Shown: in pieces, positions 1 to 31,097 of the stretch
How the letters are laid out: every line of letters begins with the position of its first letter
How positions within the stretch are numbered: the first letter of the stretch is position 1
Origin: Chondrilla cf. caribensis
Lineage: Eukaryota; Porifera; Demospongiae; Chondrillida; Chondrillidae
DNA: 64,000 nt
Direction: 5' to 3'
Assembly: GCA_964020155.1 (NCBI GenBank)
Contig: OZ026557.1
Coordinates: 4,658,466-4,722,465, forward strand
Notes under the pieces: model-generated
The model's database searches: none
Told to the model about the DNA's origin: nothing
What the model saw: only the letters and a program-made list of their open reading frames with translations
Program-made: the position numbers and the translations under genes

Positions 1-1
1 G

Positions 2-1218
2 CTGGAGAAAGACACTCAACTAAGAATAGCTGAAGCTGAAACTGTTCTGGACAGGAGGGTGAATGGAGAGTCTTTGTATATCACTGTGCCTGTGTATTTA
101 GTAATCTCGTCTTTGATAGTACATAACTTTGTATATCTTTGTATTCTTACTGCATAAATTTGTATATCTTTGTATTCTTACTGCCAACACAATAGTGATT
201 AAGGTCAATTGAGCACAATGGTCTTTCTCATGTATTTCAGTAATCTTGTCTTTGATGTTGCATAATTTTGTATAACATAGTATTCTTAGTATAACATAGT
301 ATTCTTAGTGCTTTTTAGTAAACTAGTACTTCCTGTACTATTGCTATCCCACTCAGATTGCTGCTGTTGTTAATGACACAAATCTTCAGCTGTCAGCCAT
401 TGTTAAGGGATACGGAGAGGTGTTCAACCCAGCCCACATAGAGCCCTACCTGCAGGCTCTCTGCATCAGTGTGGACTCCGAGGTCTTTAACGAAGGGTCC
501 AAAAAGTACATCAAGGAGTTGACAGAACTGCAGTCTAAAGTCTCTGTGGAGATGGCAGGTAGAGCCGATGTTGTACGCACCTGTGTCTGGTTGGTGTTTG
601 TACGCATCTGGGTTTGGCCGATGTTTGTACACACCTGGGTCTGGCCAATGTTTGTGCACACCTGGGTGTGGCCAATGTTTGCACTCTCGGGTATGAAGGT
701 CTTCAAATTGACCTGTAGTTGTATGTGCATGGGCTGAGAGGATTTAGTGAGTTGAGAAATGCCTGTACACACAAGACACAATCAGTTGACATTCCCCAGT
801 TTGAGTGAACCAGCCCCAGTGGGAGAAGGCATCGCTATCTTGCTTGTCTCCTTCTGGTGACTTAGGTGACTTTCAGAAAGCTCTTGGTTTGTCCAAGGAA
901 GAGATAAAGAGATTGGTGGCATCCACGAAGTGAGTCCAGTTGTCCCTGTATGCAGTCATCAGAGCTGTATGTTCTACATGTGATGTGAGGTGTTGATGGT
1001 ATTGTTGTCTTGACCACAGTTTCTCTGGAATCACCTTCTTCCCTTCATGTGTTGAGGTGTGCAAAGACTTCTCTCCAGACCTCTCCTTCCACTTCTCTCT
1101 TGGACTGACATCTTTACTGGTGAGAAGAGTACATCAAACCCAGCAGTCATTCTTCTTCACCCTCTTGGTGAAGTTGTATGGATACAATATTCAATACTCA
1201 TGGTAGTAGTTCAACTAG

Positions 1219-1282
<64 letters not shown>

Positions 1283-1294
1283 AGTGTGTGTGTA

Positions 1295-1344
<50 letters not shown>

Positions 1345-1783
1345 CACTCTCTGTATTGAATCTTGTTGGAACCTTCACCATCTCCTTGATATGGTGGATA
1401 ATTAGTTGGTGTTTTTTCTCATTTCTTCAGGATAAATGGAATGTCGCTCCATCATTTGTTGGTGCCATCAATTCAGTGACAACCAACCAATACCTGTTGC
1501 TAGGGGGAGCCCTGGGTTTTGGATATTTGGTGAGTTTCCTGTAGGGAATTTCCCCTCTTGTTTGCTTCTTTTGTCATTCCTGCTCATGTTCTTATAACAA
1601 CCATTCCCAATTCTAATTTAGATTTCAAGATTGGTAACATGGGAAGTTGTACTCAGTGTTGGTATTGTGTTTGGACTGTTGTATGGCTACGAGAGACTAA
1701 CTTGGACTGATAGTGCAAAAGAAAGATCCTTTAAGGATCAAGTACGTATGTGATACCTCTAAGCTGTATTTGCTAACACGCAT

Positions 1784-1854
<71 letters not shown>

Positions 1855-2840
1855 CACACACACACACAATGATGGTAGTTCTCTTATTCAGTTCAAGGCA
1901 CATGTTTCCGAGAAGATGAAGAAACATGTAAATGAATCAAAGACTTCATATCATGGAATGCTGACCAACGATCTCAAACTGCAGATGAGCCGATGGATGG
2001 AACAAGTTAACGTGAAAAAACTAAGTCTCCGAGAAAACAGTGCCGGTTTATTGAAACAGTCGAAGCTTCTCATGGCCTGGTCTCAGAAGGCGTCCAAACT
2101 AAGGTAGATTTACTCCGGAGAGTACCAGTTCTTCTCTGCAGTGTCTGTTAACACAGTTTGACTCACTGTGTGTATTGTGTATTACATGTGTGTAGCCCTA
2201 CACCATGCTATGGCTCACCTACCCATGTACCACCACCAGCAAGTCTACATGTACATGTATATATATATTATATATATATATATATATACGTATATGTGTG
2301 TGTGTGTGTGTACATGTGTCTACATGTACAGTATTCACTGGACTGCTGCTGTGTGTGCATACATAGTTCTGCACATAACTTCACTTGCACTATTGCTCGC
2401 TTGTGTGCCACTGCTAGTATGTGCTACTCTGGCAGATATGTGTTTATGCGTTCACTGAACTCACTGTGTGTACATGTGCTTGTGTGCATGTATATGTGTG
2501 TCTGTGTATATGTGTACATGTGTGCATGTGTGCATGTGTGCATGTGCAGGAATCTATGTATGATAAATATCTTGCACATCACACTGTTGCTTGGTTGTGT
2601 GCACCCACTAGTGAAGTCCATCTGTGAGCTCTCGTGTGTACGTCACATGCTGCCTTGTGTGAATTCACGATGTCCTAGTATACTGTAGTAACACACATTT
2701 TATGTATGTATATGTACTGTGTGTGTAGGAATGCTTTACTTATTGTTGGAAGAGACTTTGATGATTTCGAAGAACGCTATCTCCCAGCATCCTCAGATGA
2801 AGAGGTGGAACAACAAGTGGTGACACAAGTGTTCTCATAG
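2..2840 (+). CDS. MFN: Mitofusin (mitochondrial outer-membrane fusion GTPase), C-terminal half, 5' truncated by window edge
   Basis: Mitofusins are dynamin-like GTPases of the mitochondrial outer membrane that drive organelle fusion. Only the last 322 or so residues are in the window; the GTPase domain lies upstream. Exons read with consistent phase: 2-58, 357-558, 866-929, 1020-1119, 1431-1529, 1622-1741, 1892-2103, 2729-2840 (stop TAG). Family hallmarks, in order: [13 protein letters not shown] (compare the mitofusin DF-x4-FHFSLG block), a hydrophobic hairpin of two membrane segments (exons 1431-1741), the signature YERLTW followed by [10 protein letters not shown], and a final helical segment matching heptad repeat HR2, ending in LPASSDEE, which resembles the MFN1 tail. 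The exon at 1020-1119 is ended at the GTGAGA donor because this keeps phase into DKWNVAPSF; reading further through 1205 would break the frame. Whether it is nearer MFN1 or MFN2 cannot be judged. ARMC3 follows on the same strand after 342 bp. Confidence 0.93.
1221..1343. repeat. (TG)n microsatellite in a mitofusin intron
   Basis: Interrupted (TG)n tract in the intron 1120-1430, with two short ACAG interruptions near 1280 and 1293. Confidence 0.97.
1791..1868. repeat. (CA)n microsatellite in a mitofusin intron
   Basis: (CA)n tract with one CG interruption; it ends about 23 bp before the acceptor of the HR2 exon (1892). Confidence 0.97.
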
Positions 2841-3182
2841 TCACAGTACTTGGTACAGGGTCCGAACACATATGCATGTGATGTATATTGTCCACTCTAC
2901 ATCTGCTACCAATTTTTTGTATTGCTTTACTGTTAATTATGAGCAAAAAGACGTCTAATGTATATAAATTTCGCGTATATATATGGAGAGAGAGAGAGGG
3001 GTAAAGGCCTGCAGTACTTGCATTACACTAGTGTATATATATTATAGTACGCAAAATGATAAGTTTTCTAACGTCCTCGTTTCAATTTTTTATGATTGAA
3101 AACGGGATTTGTCGGTTTCCATGGTGACTGCCGGTACTTCTATCCTGCTCCTGCTGTACTAGCTGTAGTGTTTGCTTGTAAA
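2841..3182. other. Mitofusin-ARMC3 intergenic region
   Basis: A 342 bp spacer between the mitofusin stop and the ARMC3 start codon. It holds AT-rich stretches, a TATAAA string near 2963, a GA run near 2990 and presumably both the mitofusin 3' UTR and the ARMC3 promoter. No AATAAA hexamer is evident. Confidence 0.5.
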
Positions 3183-11755
<8,573 letters not shown>

Positions 11756-11864
11756 CAAGATTCAAAATCAACTACAGCACACACAGTGTATATTTTGTGT
11801 ACTAAAGAAGACAGTGTTATGTCTGAATTTGATCAAAATGCATGTGCTAACACACACACGCGCT

Positions 11865-11929
<65 letters not shown>

Positions 11930-12425
11930 TAGCTAGTTTCATGTACAATTACTGGTATTATGTATGTTCTCAACCAATTATACTTGTGTATATTATGAAC
12001 ATTTCATATAATAGAATAATATACAGTACAATAATAATCAACCGTGAGCGTCACTTAAATCAGTAGTAATTACTGTGTAATCAAGTACTATACTATCTTT
12101 TCATTTTATCTCATGCATAATTAATGTGTATTTAATCAATATTGGTATCACTCACATATTCTTCCAATTATTGACAATACAATGCAAAATTCAATTTAAA
12201 TAATTAATCAACTATTTAGAAGTGACCCAATTAATGTCAATAACAAAAATACTCTATACAATATGAAATTAATTAAATACACATTAATATTATAGTATGT
12301 ATGTACGTATATAATAACAAAACACAAAATATCAATAATTGAATAAGGTATGTTTATGCAATACTCAATTCAAATTCAAACAAAAATATAAGAAGACAAA
12401 TGTACTGCAGAAGTACATTTGTATC
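11756..12425. other. Convergent 3' flanks of ARMC3 and the SHP gene
   Basis: AT-rich spacer between two convergent genes. It contains a (CA)n tract at about 11851-11928 and otherwise low-complexity AATTAAT-type sequence. No gene or clear AATAAA signal was seen. Confidence 0.6.
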
Positions 12426-22317
<9,892 letters not shown>

Positions 22318-22690
22318 GGCGATCTGGTTGAAGGTGGTTCACTAAAGCGATCCGACCAGGAAAACTAGTCAATGGAGAAAAAAACAAACTTCGGATATCT
22401 TCTTAGTCTGACTGTATACTGTCGTATTTTCTACCGGATACTCAAGCTGTCAAAAGAAGCACCGGTCGGATAAGTGCGTTACATCTTTCCGTATAACATC
22501 CAAAGATAAAAACAATACATGTGCACCTAAAACTATTATAATAGGCTACAGCAAATAAATCTCGCGTGTCAAAAACACGTTTCATATATAATGGTACAGA
22601 AACACAACAAGAATACAAACACATTGTACAAAATATATAATTTCTGGAAAAAAAAAAAACGGTTAACTGCCTCTCCTGTCATTCCAAAAG
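22318..22690. other. SHP 5' flank and CCDC50-like 3' flank
   Basis: A 373 bp spacer between two minus-strand genes. AT-rich with a poly-A run near 22652 on the plus strand. No further gene was seen. Confidence 0.6.
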
Positions 22691-25600
22691 TCATTTTTTC
22701 TGTTTCTTCTCTTTTGACTTCTTCTTTCCCTTAGGCTCAGCTACAAGTGGGGGAGGATCCACTCCATATGTGATGTCACTACCAGGGATTACCTGGAGAA
22801 TGGGCATAAAACAAAATAATTCTAGCACCATCCATCAATTTAAAAAGAAACTGAATAATCTAGCTGTCTTCAAAGTATCATCCATGAAGCAAAGGCTTCA
22901 GGACGATATGAAACATTTGAAAGCAGCAAAACAACACTGGTTATTGCTAAGAAAAGGCGAACCGGCTAAAACTAGCTGGTGTCCCTCAGAAGTGTTTAAA
23001 ATAGGAATATTATGAGCAGAAACTGTAGCAATCATTAAAGAATAATTCACAAGACATTTTGACCCTGTTGGTCACAAAACAGTTTTCTATTTTTCCCTGA
23101 GAAGTAGTCGGTACTGGCTAAGTACAAGCCAGGATGACACTGAATGAACCACAAAGACTGCATTGCTGATCGATGGCAACATCTTAACATGGACCAACAT
23201 GTATCCTTGAGATCCCCAGATGTGACAATTGATTGATAGCTAATTGATAGACAATTGATAGCTACCACAAGGAGCATGTGACTCAGGGTACATGTCCATT
23301 AAGAAAGTAAACACAGGAAGATCCTTTCATGGCATACCTCAGGCTTAGCCCTCAATATCTCATGCAAAGGATCTATTTCCTGTGTATCTTTCCTGAACGT
23401 GATATATTGTATAGCGGGAAATTTTCCTGAGACAAAATTTTTGCAGATGGCCTCAAAAATGAAAATTCGCAGATGCTGGCCACAGTCATATGATAGAGCA
23501 ACAAAAATGCCTAATTCGCAGATGCTGGCCACAGTCATATGATAGAGCAACAAAAATGCCTAATTCGCAGATTTTATTTTCACAGATGTTAGGCCAACTG
23601 TGAAATCTGTGAAAATTTTGTCCCGGGAAAAATTTCCCACTATACGGTAACGTGATGTACATGTACAAACAGGACCTTGGTAATGCAACATTCACTGTGC
23701 AACGAACAACGTGAAAGATTATGGACGAGTTCACAGGATATGCACTGCTTGTAATAATGGGCACTCCTCAGAACGTGGTCAGACTGTGAGCAACATCACG
23801 TCCTAGCTGAATCAGGCTATCGCGGTCCCACTACAAATGTGTGCATGTGCACCTCAATTGTACTGACCTGTTGGTGATCCCTTTTCCCCTGAACAGGCAC
23901 GGCTCTTGGGTAGGCATCCAACACATCCGCTCCCAGTTTCTTCCCATTTCCTTTCGTTGGTGAGGCAACTGTTCTCTGCTTCGAGCGACCAAAGTCCTGG
24001 TCCATATAAGGAGACACCTGGTGGAACAGGAGTAGAGGGAGGAGACTCAATGACCCTCCCCTTAGACCAGAGAATTCTCCACTGTCAAGCCTTGAAGTGA
24101 TGTCTCATCATAGTTACCGCACCTCTCATAACAGCCCCATCCCCATCATAGAACCTTTCACCATAATCCCATTCTAATCACATGACATATTACTATAGCC
24201 ACGTGATCCTAATCACATGACCTATCACCATAGCAATCTATTCCTAATCACATGACCTATCGCCATAGCAACCTAATCCTAATCACATGACTTATCACCA
24301 TAGCAACCTCATCCTAGTCACATGACCTATCACATATGTAAGTAGTTACTGTACTCCACATAAACCTCACCTCATCCGGATGTCCTCTGTTTTGTGTTGC
24401 ACGTTTCTTCATCTCGTTAGCTTTCATCACTTCTTCCTTCTGCATTTTACGTGCTATTTCCTGTGAAATGGATAGTTCCAGTCGACATGAAATGAACTGA
24501 GGCCCATAGGGCTTGACAGTGTTGCTTCAGATAGTACCTGCTCATATCCATTTACTACTATGTACAGTACATATAATACACACATAATGCTATATACACA
24601 TGTATATAGCATTATGTACTATGCCTGTATGTACACCATAGACCAATGTTGGAGTACAACATATGAAATAAAGAGACGTCAACCTGTGTCTGGATTCATT
24701 CAGTACAGTCTACAATGATGGGGAGATCTCAACATGTGGGTAGATTATAGAGGTTCACTCAGTATAGTCTACAATGATGGGAAGATCTCAACATGTGGGT
24801 GGATTATAGAGGTTCACTCAGTATAGTCTACAATGATGGGGGGATCTCAACATGTGGGTAGATTATAGAAGTTCACTCAGTATAGTCTACAATGATTGGG
24901 AGATCTCAACATGTGGGTGGATTATAGAGGTTCACTCAGTACAGTCTACAATGATTGGGAGATCTCAACATGTGGGTAGATTATAGAGGTTCACTCAGTA
25001 CAGTCTACAATGATGGGAAGATCTCAACATGTGGGTGGATTATAGAGGTTCACTCAGTATAGTCTACAATGATGGGGGGATCTCAACATGTGGGTAGATT
25101 ATAGAGGTTCACTCAGTACAGTCTACAATGATGGGAAGATCTCAACATGTGGGTGGATTACAGAGGTTCACTTAGTACAGTCTACAGTGATGGGGAGATC
25201 TCAACATGTGGGTAGATTATAGAAGTTCACTCAGTACAATCTACAATGATTGGGAGATCTCAACATGTGGGTGGATTATAGAGGTTCACTCAGTACAGTC
25301 TACAATGATTGGGAGATCTCAACATGTGGGTAGATTATAGAGGTTCACTCAGTACAGTCTACAATGATTGGGAGATCTCGACATGTGGGTGGATTATAGA
25401 GGTTCACTCAGTACAGTCTATAAAAATCCTGTTAAACTCCGTACCCTATCTTGCTTGAGTTGTAGCTCATCGTAGGATGGTGGAGGAGGACGGTCTGTCC
25501 CTTCCTTCATGGATCCATTCTGCATTTGTTGGATGGCTCTCTTTGACATCTCTTCCTCTTGCTTTCTTCGGTCATGAACAGCTTTGAGTCTCTCAATTTC

Positions 25601-25810
25601 TCTCAAGGAGAGTTCTTCCTCTTCTCTCTTCTTTCTTTTCTCCTCTTCTTGCATCATTTGAATCACCTTCAGTGATGCTTCTTCCTCAGCCCTGCGCTTC
25701 TCCTCAAGAGACAGTTGTTCTGTTTCTTCATCAAGTGAGGCAATGCGAGCTGTGTACGTATGTACATGAGTATGTAGAATTATCGTGAAGTAAACAGCAT
25801 CACAGTGTGT

Positions 25811-25863
<53 letters not shown>

Positions 25864-27587
25864 AGTGTGTGTGTGTGTGTGTGTGTGTATTTGCGTTTGT
25901 GTGTGCATGTGTGCACGTGTGTGTGTACGTGTGTGTACGCGCGCGTGTGTGTGTGTGGAACATCTCCATAGAACCCTGTCTTCTAATTAGTGGCAATGTG
26001 CACACAGCTGTAGTCTAGAGTAGTACACTCCTATGATTAATGACCCTCCAAGTTCCATTCAGGCACCACAACTGGTAACTACCCATGCGTATAGCTATTC
26101 TAGTTTTCAAACTAGTGGAACCGTACACACAGTCATGCCATCAGAGCAAGCCCTCACCCAGCTCAGCATCTCTCCTCTCCTGTTCCGCTTTCAACTGCTT
26201 CATTTTGGCCAACCTCGCATCCTCCTTCTGTTGGATCTTCCACGCTATCTCCTACACAATAAGCCGAGACTGTTAACATCCTTGTACAACGTCACATTGT
26301 AAACAGGTCATGTTGACATGAAAACCACATTTGTAAACAGGTCATGTCAACATAAACCACATTTGTAAACAGGGTATGTTGACATAAGCCACACTTGTAA
26401 ACAGGGTATGTTGACATAAACCACATTTGTAAACAGGGTAAGTATGTTTACATAAATCACATTTGTAAACAGGGTATGTTGACATAAGCCAGACTTGTAA
26501 ACAGGGTATGTTGACATAAACCACATTTGTAAACAGGGTACGTATGTTTACATAAATCACATTTGTAAACAGGGTATGTTGACATAAATCACATTTGTAA
26601 ACAGGGTATGTTCAAAAATGTCATACCACACACTTGCCACAGTATACAAAGGTCTTACTGCACACCTCTCACATTACAACAATGTCACAGTGTCCACTTG
26701 TCACTTGTACAAATGTCACGTCAAATTGTACAGTTGACACATTTCACACAGGTCAGATTGTACAGCTGAGCACTCACTTCGTCCTGTAACAAAGCAGCTG
26801 TTTCCAAATCCTGTTCCTAAAAAGTAACATTGAAAAAGGCAAAAGGAAATAACGTATCATATAAAAACCGGAAGTGACGTCATACTACACCACACCCACT
26901 GAAATTTATTCACCTCTCTTTTTTTCAATTCCTCCTCTCTCTTCAGCTCATCTGACGTAATCATTGCAGCCAGGTTTAAATCTTCCATTTCTCTATAATA
27001 GGGAAACGGATTAATGAATCACTCAATGGACAAAATTATAATGAGATCAGAATTATTTGAACTGTGGCAGTGTACTACTCCCACACATTACTTGTGAAGC
27101 AAATTCATCACATACATTAATATTACACACAGTGCATACAGTACACATAGTACATACAGTACATACAGTACATACAGTACATACAGTACATACAGTACAC
27201 ACAGTACATACAGTACACACAGTACATACAGTACATACAGTACACACATTACACACAGTACACACAGTACATACAGTACACACGGTACACACAGGACATT
27301 CACAGGGTTTTCAAATGGCTTCCATTTGAGAGATTTCTCCTCTGCAAACTGTTAAATTAGATATTGCCATTTTTGTGTGTCTTTATCCTATTAACCAGGG
27401 GTGGTGTCACACCACAGGCATTTGAGGTGATACCACTAAAGCCTGGTAAGGGATGAGTTTACAGGGCTGGAATCTATCGCCAATGAACACCCTTGTGGTG
27501 TGCATCAACACCCTTGTAGATAAGGAGGCTCTGGTACACTTGTAGCTAGCCATGTACTTACAACACGCACACTCCAATACAAATGTA

Positions 27588-27686
<99 letters not shown>

Positions 27687-27753
27687 CACACACACACACA
27701 CGCACACACACACACACACACACGCACACACACACACACACACACGCACACAC

Positions 27754-27809
<56 letters not shown>

Positions 27810-28951
27810 TGCATGCACACACCTTTTTCGTATCTCCTTGTGGATTTCATTCTCCTCGGCCTGCAGCTTCTTAGCAACCTTATCAGCCAGATTGAAGTCT
27901 TGCTGGGCAGTTCTCCTCATCTGAACATTGCTGTTGTAGTACTGGTCAACTGAGAGAGTAAGGAGGAGAGAGGCTACTGTAATGAGCTGTGGTGGTTGGT
28001 TTTGGCTTCTCTGATTACTTTGATCTGATACGGATAATTCCGTCTACAATGATTGGGTGATAATACACCCTTGTACGTAGATCACGGGGTTATCAATATC
28101 ATGGGATCCCTTTCTGAGAAGAGACCAATTACACAATTAGAAGTACAAAAATGACTACGCCCCCTAATTCTTCACACTTACATCATCCTGTACCCAACAC
28201 ACTCACAATACAACCATAGTTGACCCACAATGATATAACATTTGGGGAGCAGTCCATCTCATAGCATGGTTCTATTACACAATACACTGTGCATGTAGTG
28301 GTCAGAGGGACACAGCCATATCATATTCCATACTTAGTAGACATTCCATATCTACACCTGTACTTGGTGCAAGTGTACTACCCTACATAGTACAACTACA
28401 TAATGTGGTGAATGAGATCATCGGAAATTGGTACTCATACATGAGTGACCTCAGATTAGTACATCATGACCTTGGTTAGTCTTGTGTAGCCGGGCGCATT
28501 ATTGCCTCCATTTTAATTGGAGATGCATTTGGAAACATGGCTGAATGGGTCTGGCTAAGCGTGACCAGTCACTGGTAACCAAAGTGGCAATCACTTTAAT
28601 CTTGGTTATGAGTGTGTTGAGTGTGTTGTGTGGAGTGAGGTACCCCTCCACACAACACACACGGCACATTAGCCGGGGCACAAATGACACTGATAATGTA
28701 ACAGCCACATCCCTGCTTGTGTTATACCTACATACATACCTGCATATGCTTTTCACAATGCAATGGGACCTCTCTATTAAGGACACTTTGAGACAATAAT
28801 TTTGCCCTTATTACAGAGGTGTCCTCAATTCAGAGGTTAATTAATATACTACAGTACTACACTGGGACAAAGAATGGCGTCCTTATTATAGAGGTTTCTG
28901 TTATGTCATTTTCTCAAAGGTACAATAGAGCAGTTTCATTGTACCGATACA

Positions 28952-29013
<62 letters not shown>

Positions 29014-31097
29014 AGTACACAGATCCCAACCACACAAGCCATACATGTATGATAGACACACATACTTACATCCAGTGAGCACATCTTATCTACACTTGTT
29101 ATCTGTACACATTTATGCATGTACACATTCACACATACATACACACATCATGGGACCAGTCAATGCACAACCAAAATTCTCTTCTTGAAAGGATACACAT
29201 GACTGATAACCATTTCTACAAAGATGCAAGCACTCACATTCCTGTTCCTGGAGGCGCTGGGCGAGAGCGCTGTCCTCGAGCTCCCGGAATTTGTTCTTGA
29301 CTGCAGGGGTCACCAGGGAGAGACACGACATAACGGAGGCATTCAATCCATGATGCACTCTCACCAATCGTAACTACAAATACTCAAGTTACATTTCTAC
29401 AAAAAAAATTACTTGCTCTATAGCCCAAAAAAGACCATAGACATGGGAAATTGGTGCCAAACAAATTCTAAAGAAAGCTGAATTACCCACCCTACGGGTG
29501 TATTCGTGGGTAAATGTGTCATGAAAATGGCGCCTTTCAAGTACGGCTGATAGTACGGTTTCGTTCGAATTCTAAAAGAAAGGTCTAAAACGAAACGTCA
29601 ACCTCCTTAGGACACTCCACGGGTGCCACTGAGGAGGATTGGAGAGTTTGACGTCGATCGCATGCGAACTGAAGGAGGAGTTCGTGAACAAGCAAACAGA
29701 GAATCCTTGCATTATAGTAGGATTATGCTGTATGTTCAAAATGTTAGCCATGAACCAGAATGTTACATATTGAAATAAGGTCAGTATACGTAACTAACAC
29801 AGCGATTCTACACCATATATACACGTGACAGGAGATGTAGCACAAAACACTGCAGCACCGCACCCTGTCTACAATGACAATCGAACAAGACAGGGTTCAA
29901 CACTGTCAATAGTCGAGAGACACAATACAAAGCACATTCACAAACATTCCATCCCTTTACAGGATCTCAAACCATATACAGCCAGTTCAGACCAGAACTG
30001 CCTTGGATTCATGCACGCATTATCAGTTTTGGAGTGATCAATGGTGAAACACAACAAACCACTGAATAATGCTTTTATCCAACTCCTGGTGATCCGAAAT
30101 GTAACCACAAGTTACCTTCCCATGTACTGTGGAGATTGCAACGCAAGTAGAGGAATACCACATAGGGTGGTATGACTGTTGGTAGACAAGTTTGTTGTGT
30201 GTGTACGTACATGTGCATAGTATGTTGAGAGAGTCCAAAATGTTTGAATCGCTTGACTGAATTGATTATTCACGGAGAACTTTTATCTCGTGTTGATCCA
30301 ACGAACTTCAAAACACAAGGATCACAGGGTATCACGCTAGGAGACAAATTGCCCTGTTTTGTGACATGAGGGGAACATGCCTGAGGCAACACCACAGACT
30401 ACAGGGCCTACAAGTGTGTGTATCTCACAGCGGAACAAAGCTATCTGAGTGCAGTGGCTCCCTGCCCTACCTACGTACTTCTCCGATACAAATTGAGTCT
30501 GTGTGTGAAGTGAACCATGTGATTGCTACCCACGTGAACAGTAGCTAGGACGTGTAGTTAGGGTAATTCTGGGTATGTTGCTTCAAATATGCACGAAGGT
30601 TTCCTTGGCGCTAGGTTTGAGGGGTTACAATATTGTTGTAAATGACCAAGAGGAGATTTGGAGAAGTAGAAGTAACTACTTGAAGCTTCATCCCCGATAG
30701 GCCTGCGTCCATAGGGCCTCCAACTCCTCTTCGCTACGATATACCGAGAAGAATAGAACTGGTGACAGTAACGTCGAGCCTGTACCTGAACCTCATTCTA
30801 AACGAAACGGTACCACACACGAGAGAAGTGAGGCTCTTTCGAATAGACGGTCGCTGTGTCTGTATGCCGGAGCGAAACAGAGTACCAAACGCTTCTCTTG
30901 GCTTTGCAAGCCTTTTAATCGCTTCAGACTGTGGTAGAGTGTTATACACACGTTTATTCCGATCCTCTGGTTGATATAAACACTGACGAACGCCACGCGC
31001 ACACACAACACAGAATGAATGGACAGGCAAACTGCCTACAAGGTTGACAAAGATTACCTTGTCCGGTGGCTGGAAGGTTTTCTTGCGAGATAGACAT
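22691..31097 (-). CDS. CCDC50: CCDC50/Ymer-like ubiquitin-binding coiled-coil protein, 10 exons
   Basis: Vertebrate CCDC50 binds polyubiquitin through MIU-type helices and modulates receptor down-regulation and NF-kB signalling. Exons in coding order: 31058-31097, 29238-29300, 27823-27949, 26914-26992, 26778-26816, 26158-26251, 25445-25749, 24371-24460, 23868-24017, 22691-22792; phases agree and give 362 residues. The first exon ([13 protein letters not shown]) was found by phase and similarity, because joining it to [20 protein letters not shown] reproduces the human start MAEVSIDQSKLPGVK, then a LEDHTLAHSLQEQE-like block. [13 protein letters not shown] follows where human has SNVQRNRLVQHDL. 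The middle (about residues 77-250) is an uninterrupted charged coiled coil. MIU-like helices include [13 protein letters not shown] and [10 protein letters not shown], and [10 protein letters not shown] lies near residue 240. The C-terminus is a lysine-rich tail. Identification is good over the N-terminus and family-level elsewhere. Confidence 0.85.
23173..23404. repeat. Dispersed repeat shared with SHP intron 5
   Basis: ATGGCAACATC, GAGATCCCCAGATGTGACAA, ATGGCATACCTCAGGC and GCAAAGGATCTATTTCC match, with divergence, the order of blocks at about 15975-16335. Confidence 0.6.
23406..23648. mobile_element. MITE-like element with internal 49-bp duplication
   Basis: Inverted ends TATAGCGGGAAATTTTCCTG and AAAATTTCCCACTATACGGT, with ACAAAATTTTTGCAGAT inverted inside. 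Within it, the 49-bp unit beginning ATTCGCAGATGCTGGCCACA occurs twice in tandem. Confidence 0.75.
24690..25430. repeat. 59-bp satellite, about 12 copies, CCDC50-like intron 7
   Basis: Units beginning GTCTACAATGATGGGGAGAT are the reverse complement of the ARMC3 array at 8523-8945. The array stops about 15 bp before the donor of exon 7. Confidence 0.93.
25805..25958. repeat. (TG)n microsatellite, CCDC50-like intron 6
   Basis: Interrupted (TG)n with CG, CA and AG variants. Confidence 0.95.
26285..26612. repeat. 32-bp minisatellite, about 10 copies, CCDC50-like intron 5
   Basis: Tandem TTGTAAACAGGGTATGTTGA followed by CATAAACCACAT with small variants. Confidence 0.88.
27120..27298. repeat. 9-bp tandem repeat (TACAYACAG)n, CCDC50-like intron 3
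   Basis: About 20 units alternating TACATACAG and TACACACAG. The reverse-complement family recurs in MIB introns at 37058, 45488 and 53296. Confidence 0.9.
27589..27808. repeat. (CA)n microsatellite, CCDC50-like intron 3
   Basis: About 220 bp of interrupted (CA)n. On the coding strand it is (TG)n starting about 15 bp after the GTGTGT donor at 27822. Confidence 0.96.
28470..28570. mobile_element. Diverged relative of the 3834-3970 fold-back element
   Basis: GTTAGTCTTGTGTAGCCGGG on the left and TGGGTCTGGCTAAGCGTGAC on the right resemble the inverted ends of the ARMC3 intron 3 element. The match is imperfect. Confidence 0.4.
28952..29011. repeat. (CA)n microsatellite, CCDC50-like intron 2
   Basis: Pure (CA)n of about 60 bp. 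Confidence 0.95.
29301..31057. other. CCDC50-like intron 1, no other gene recognised
   Basis: The 1.75 kb first intron. It contains short open frames (for example 142 codons at 30734-31162 on the minus strand) but none shows a recognisable domain, and that frame overlaps the real first exon in a different frame. Nothing else is supported. Confidence 0.55.

Noticed and set aside
1120..1208. Extension of the mitofusin exon through [12 protein letters not shown] to the GTAGTAG donor at 1203
   Set aside because: This donor would put the next exon out of frame; ending at the GTGAGA donor keeps phase and the family sequence.
28618..28660. Short hairpin GTGTTGTGTGGA / TCCACACAACAC
   Set aside because: Twelve-base arms in TG-rich sequence can arise by chance; there is no copy elsewhere and no link to a terminator or RNA gene.
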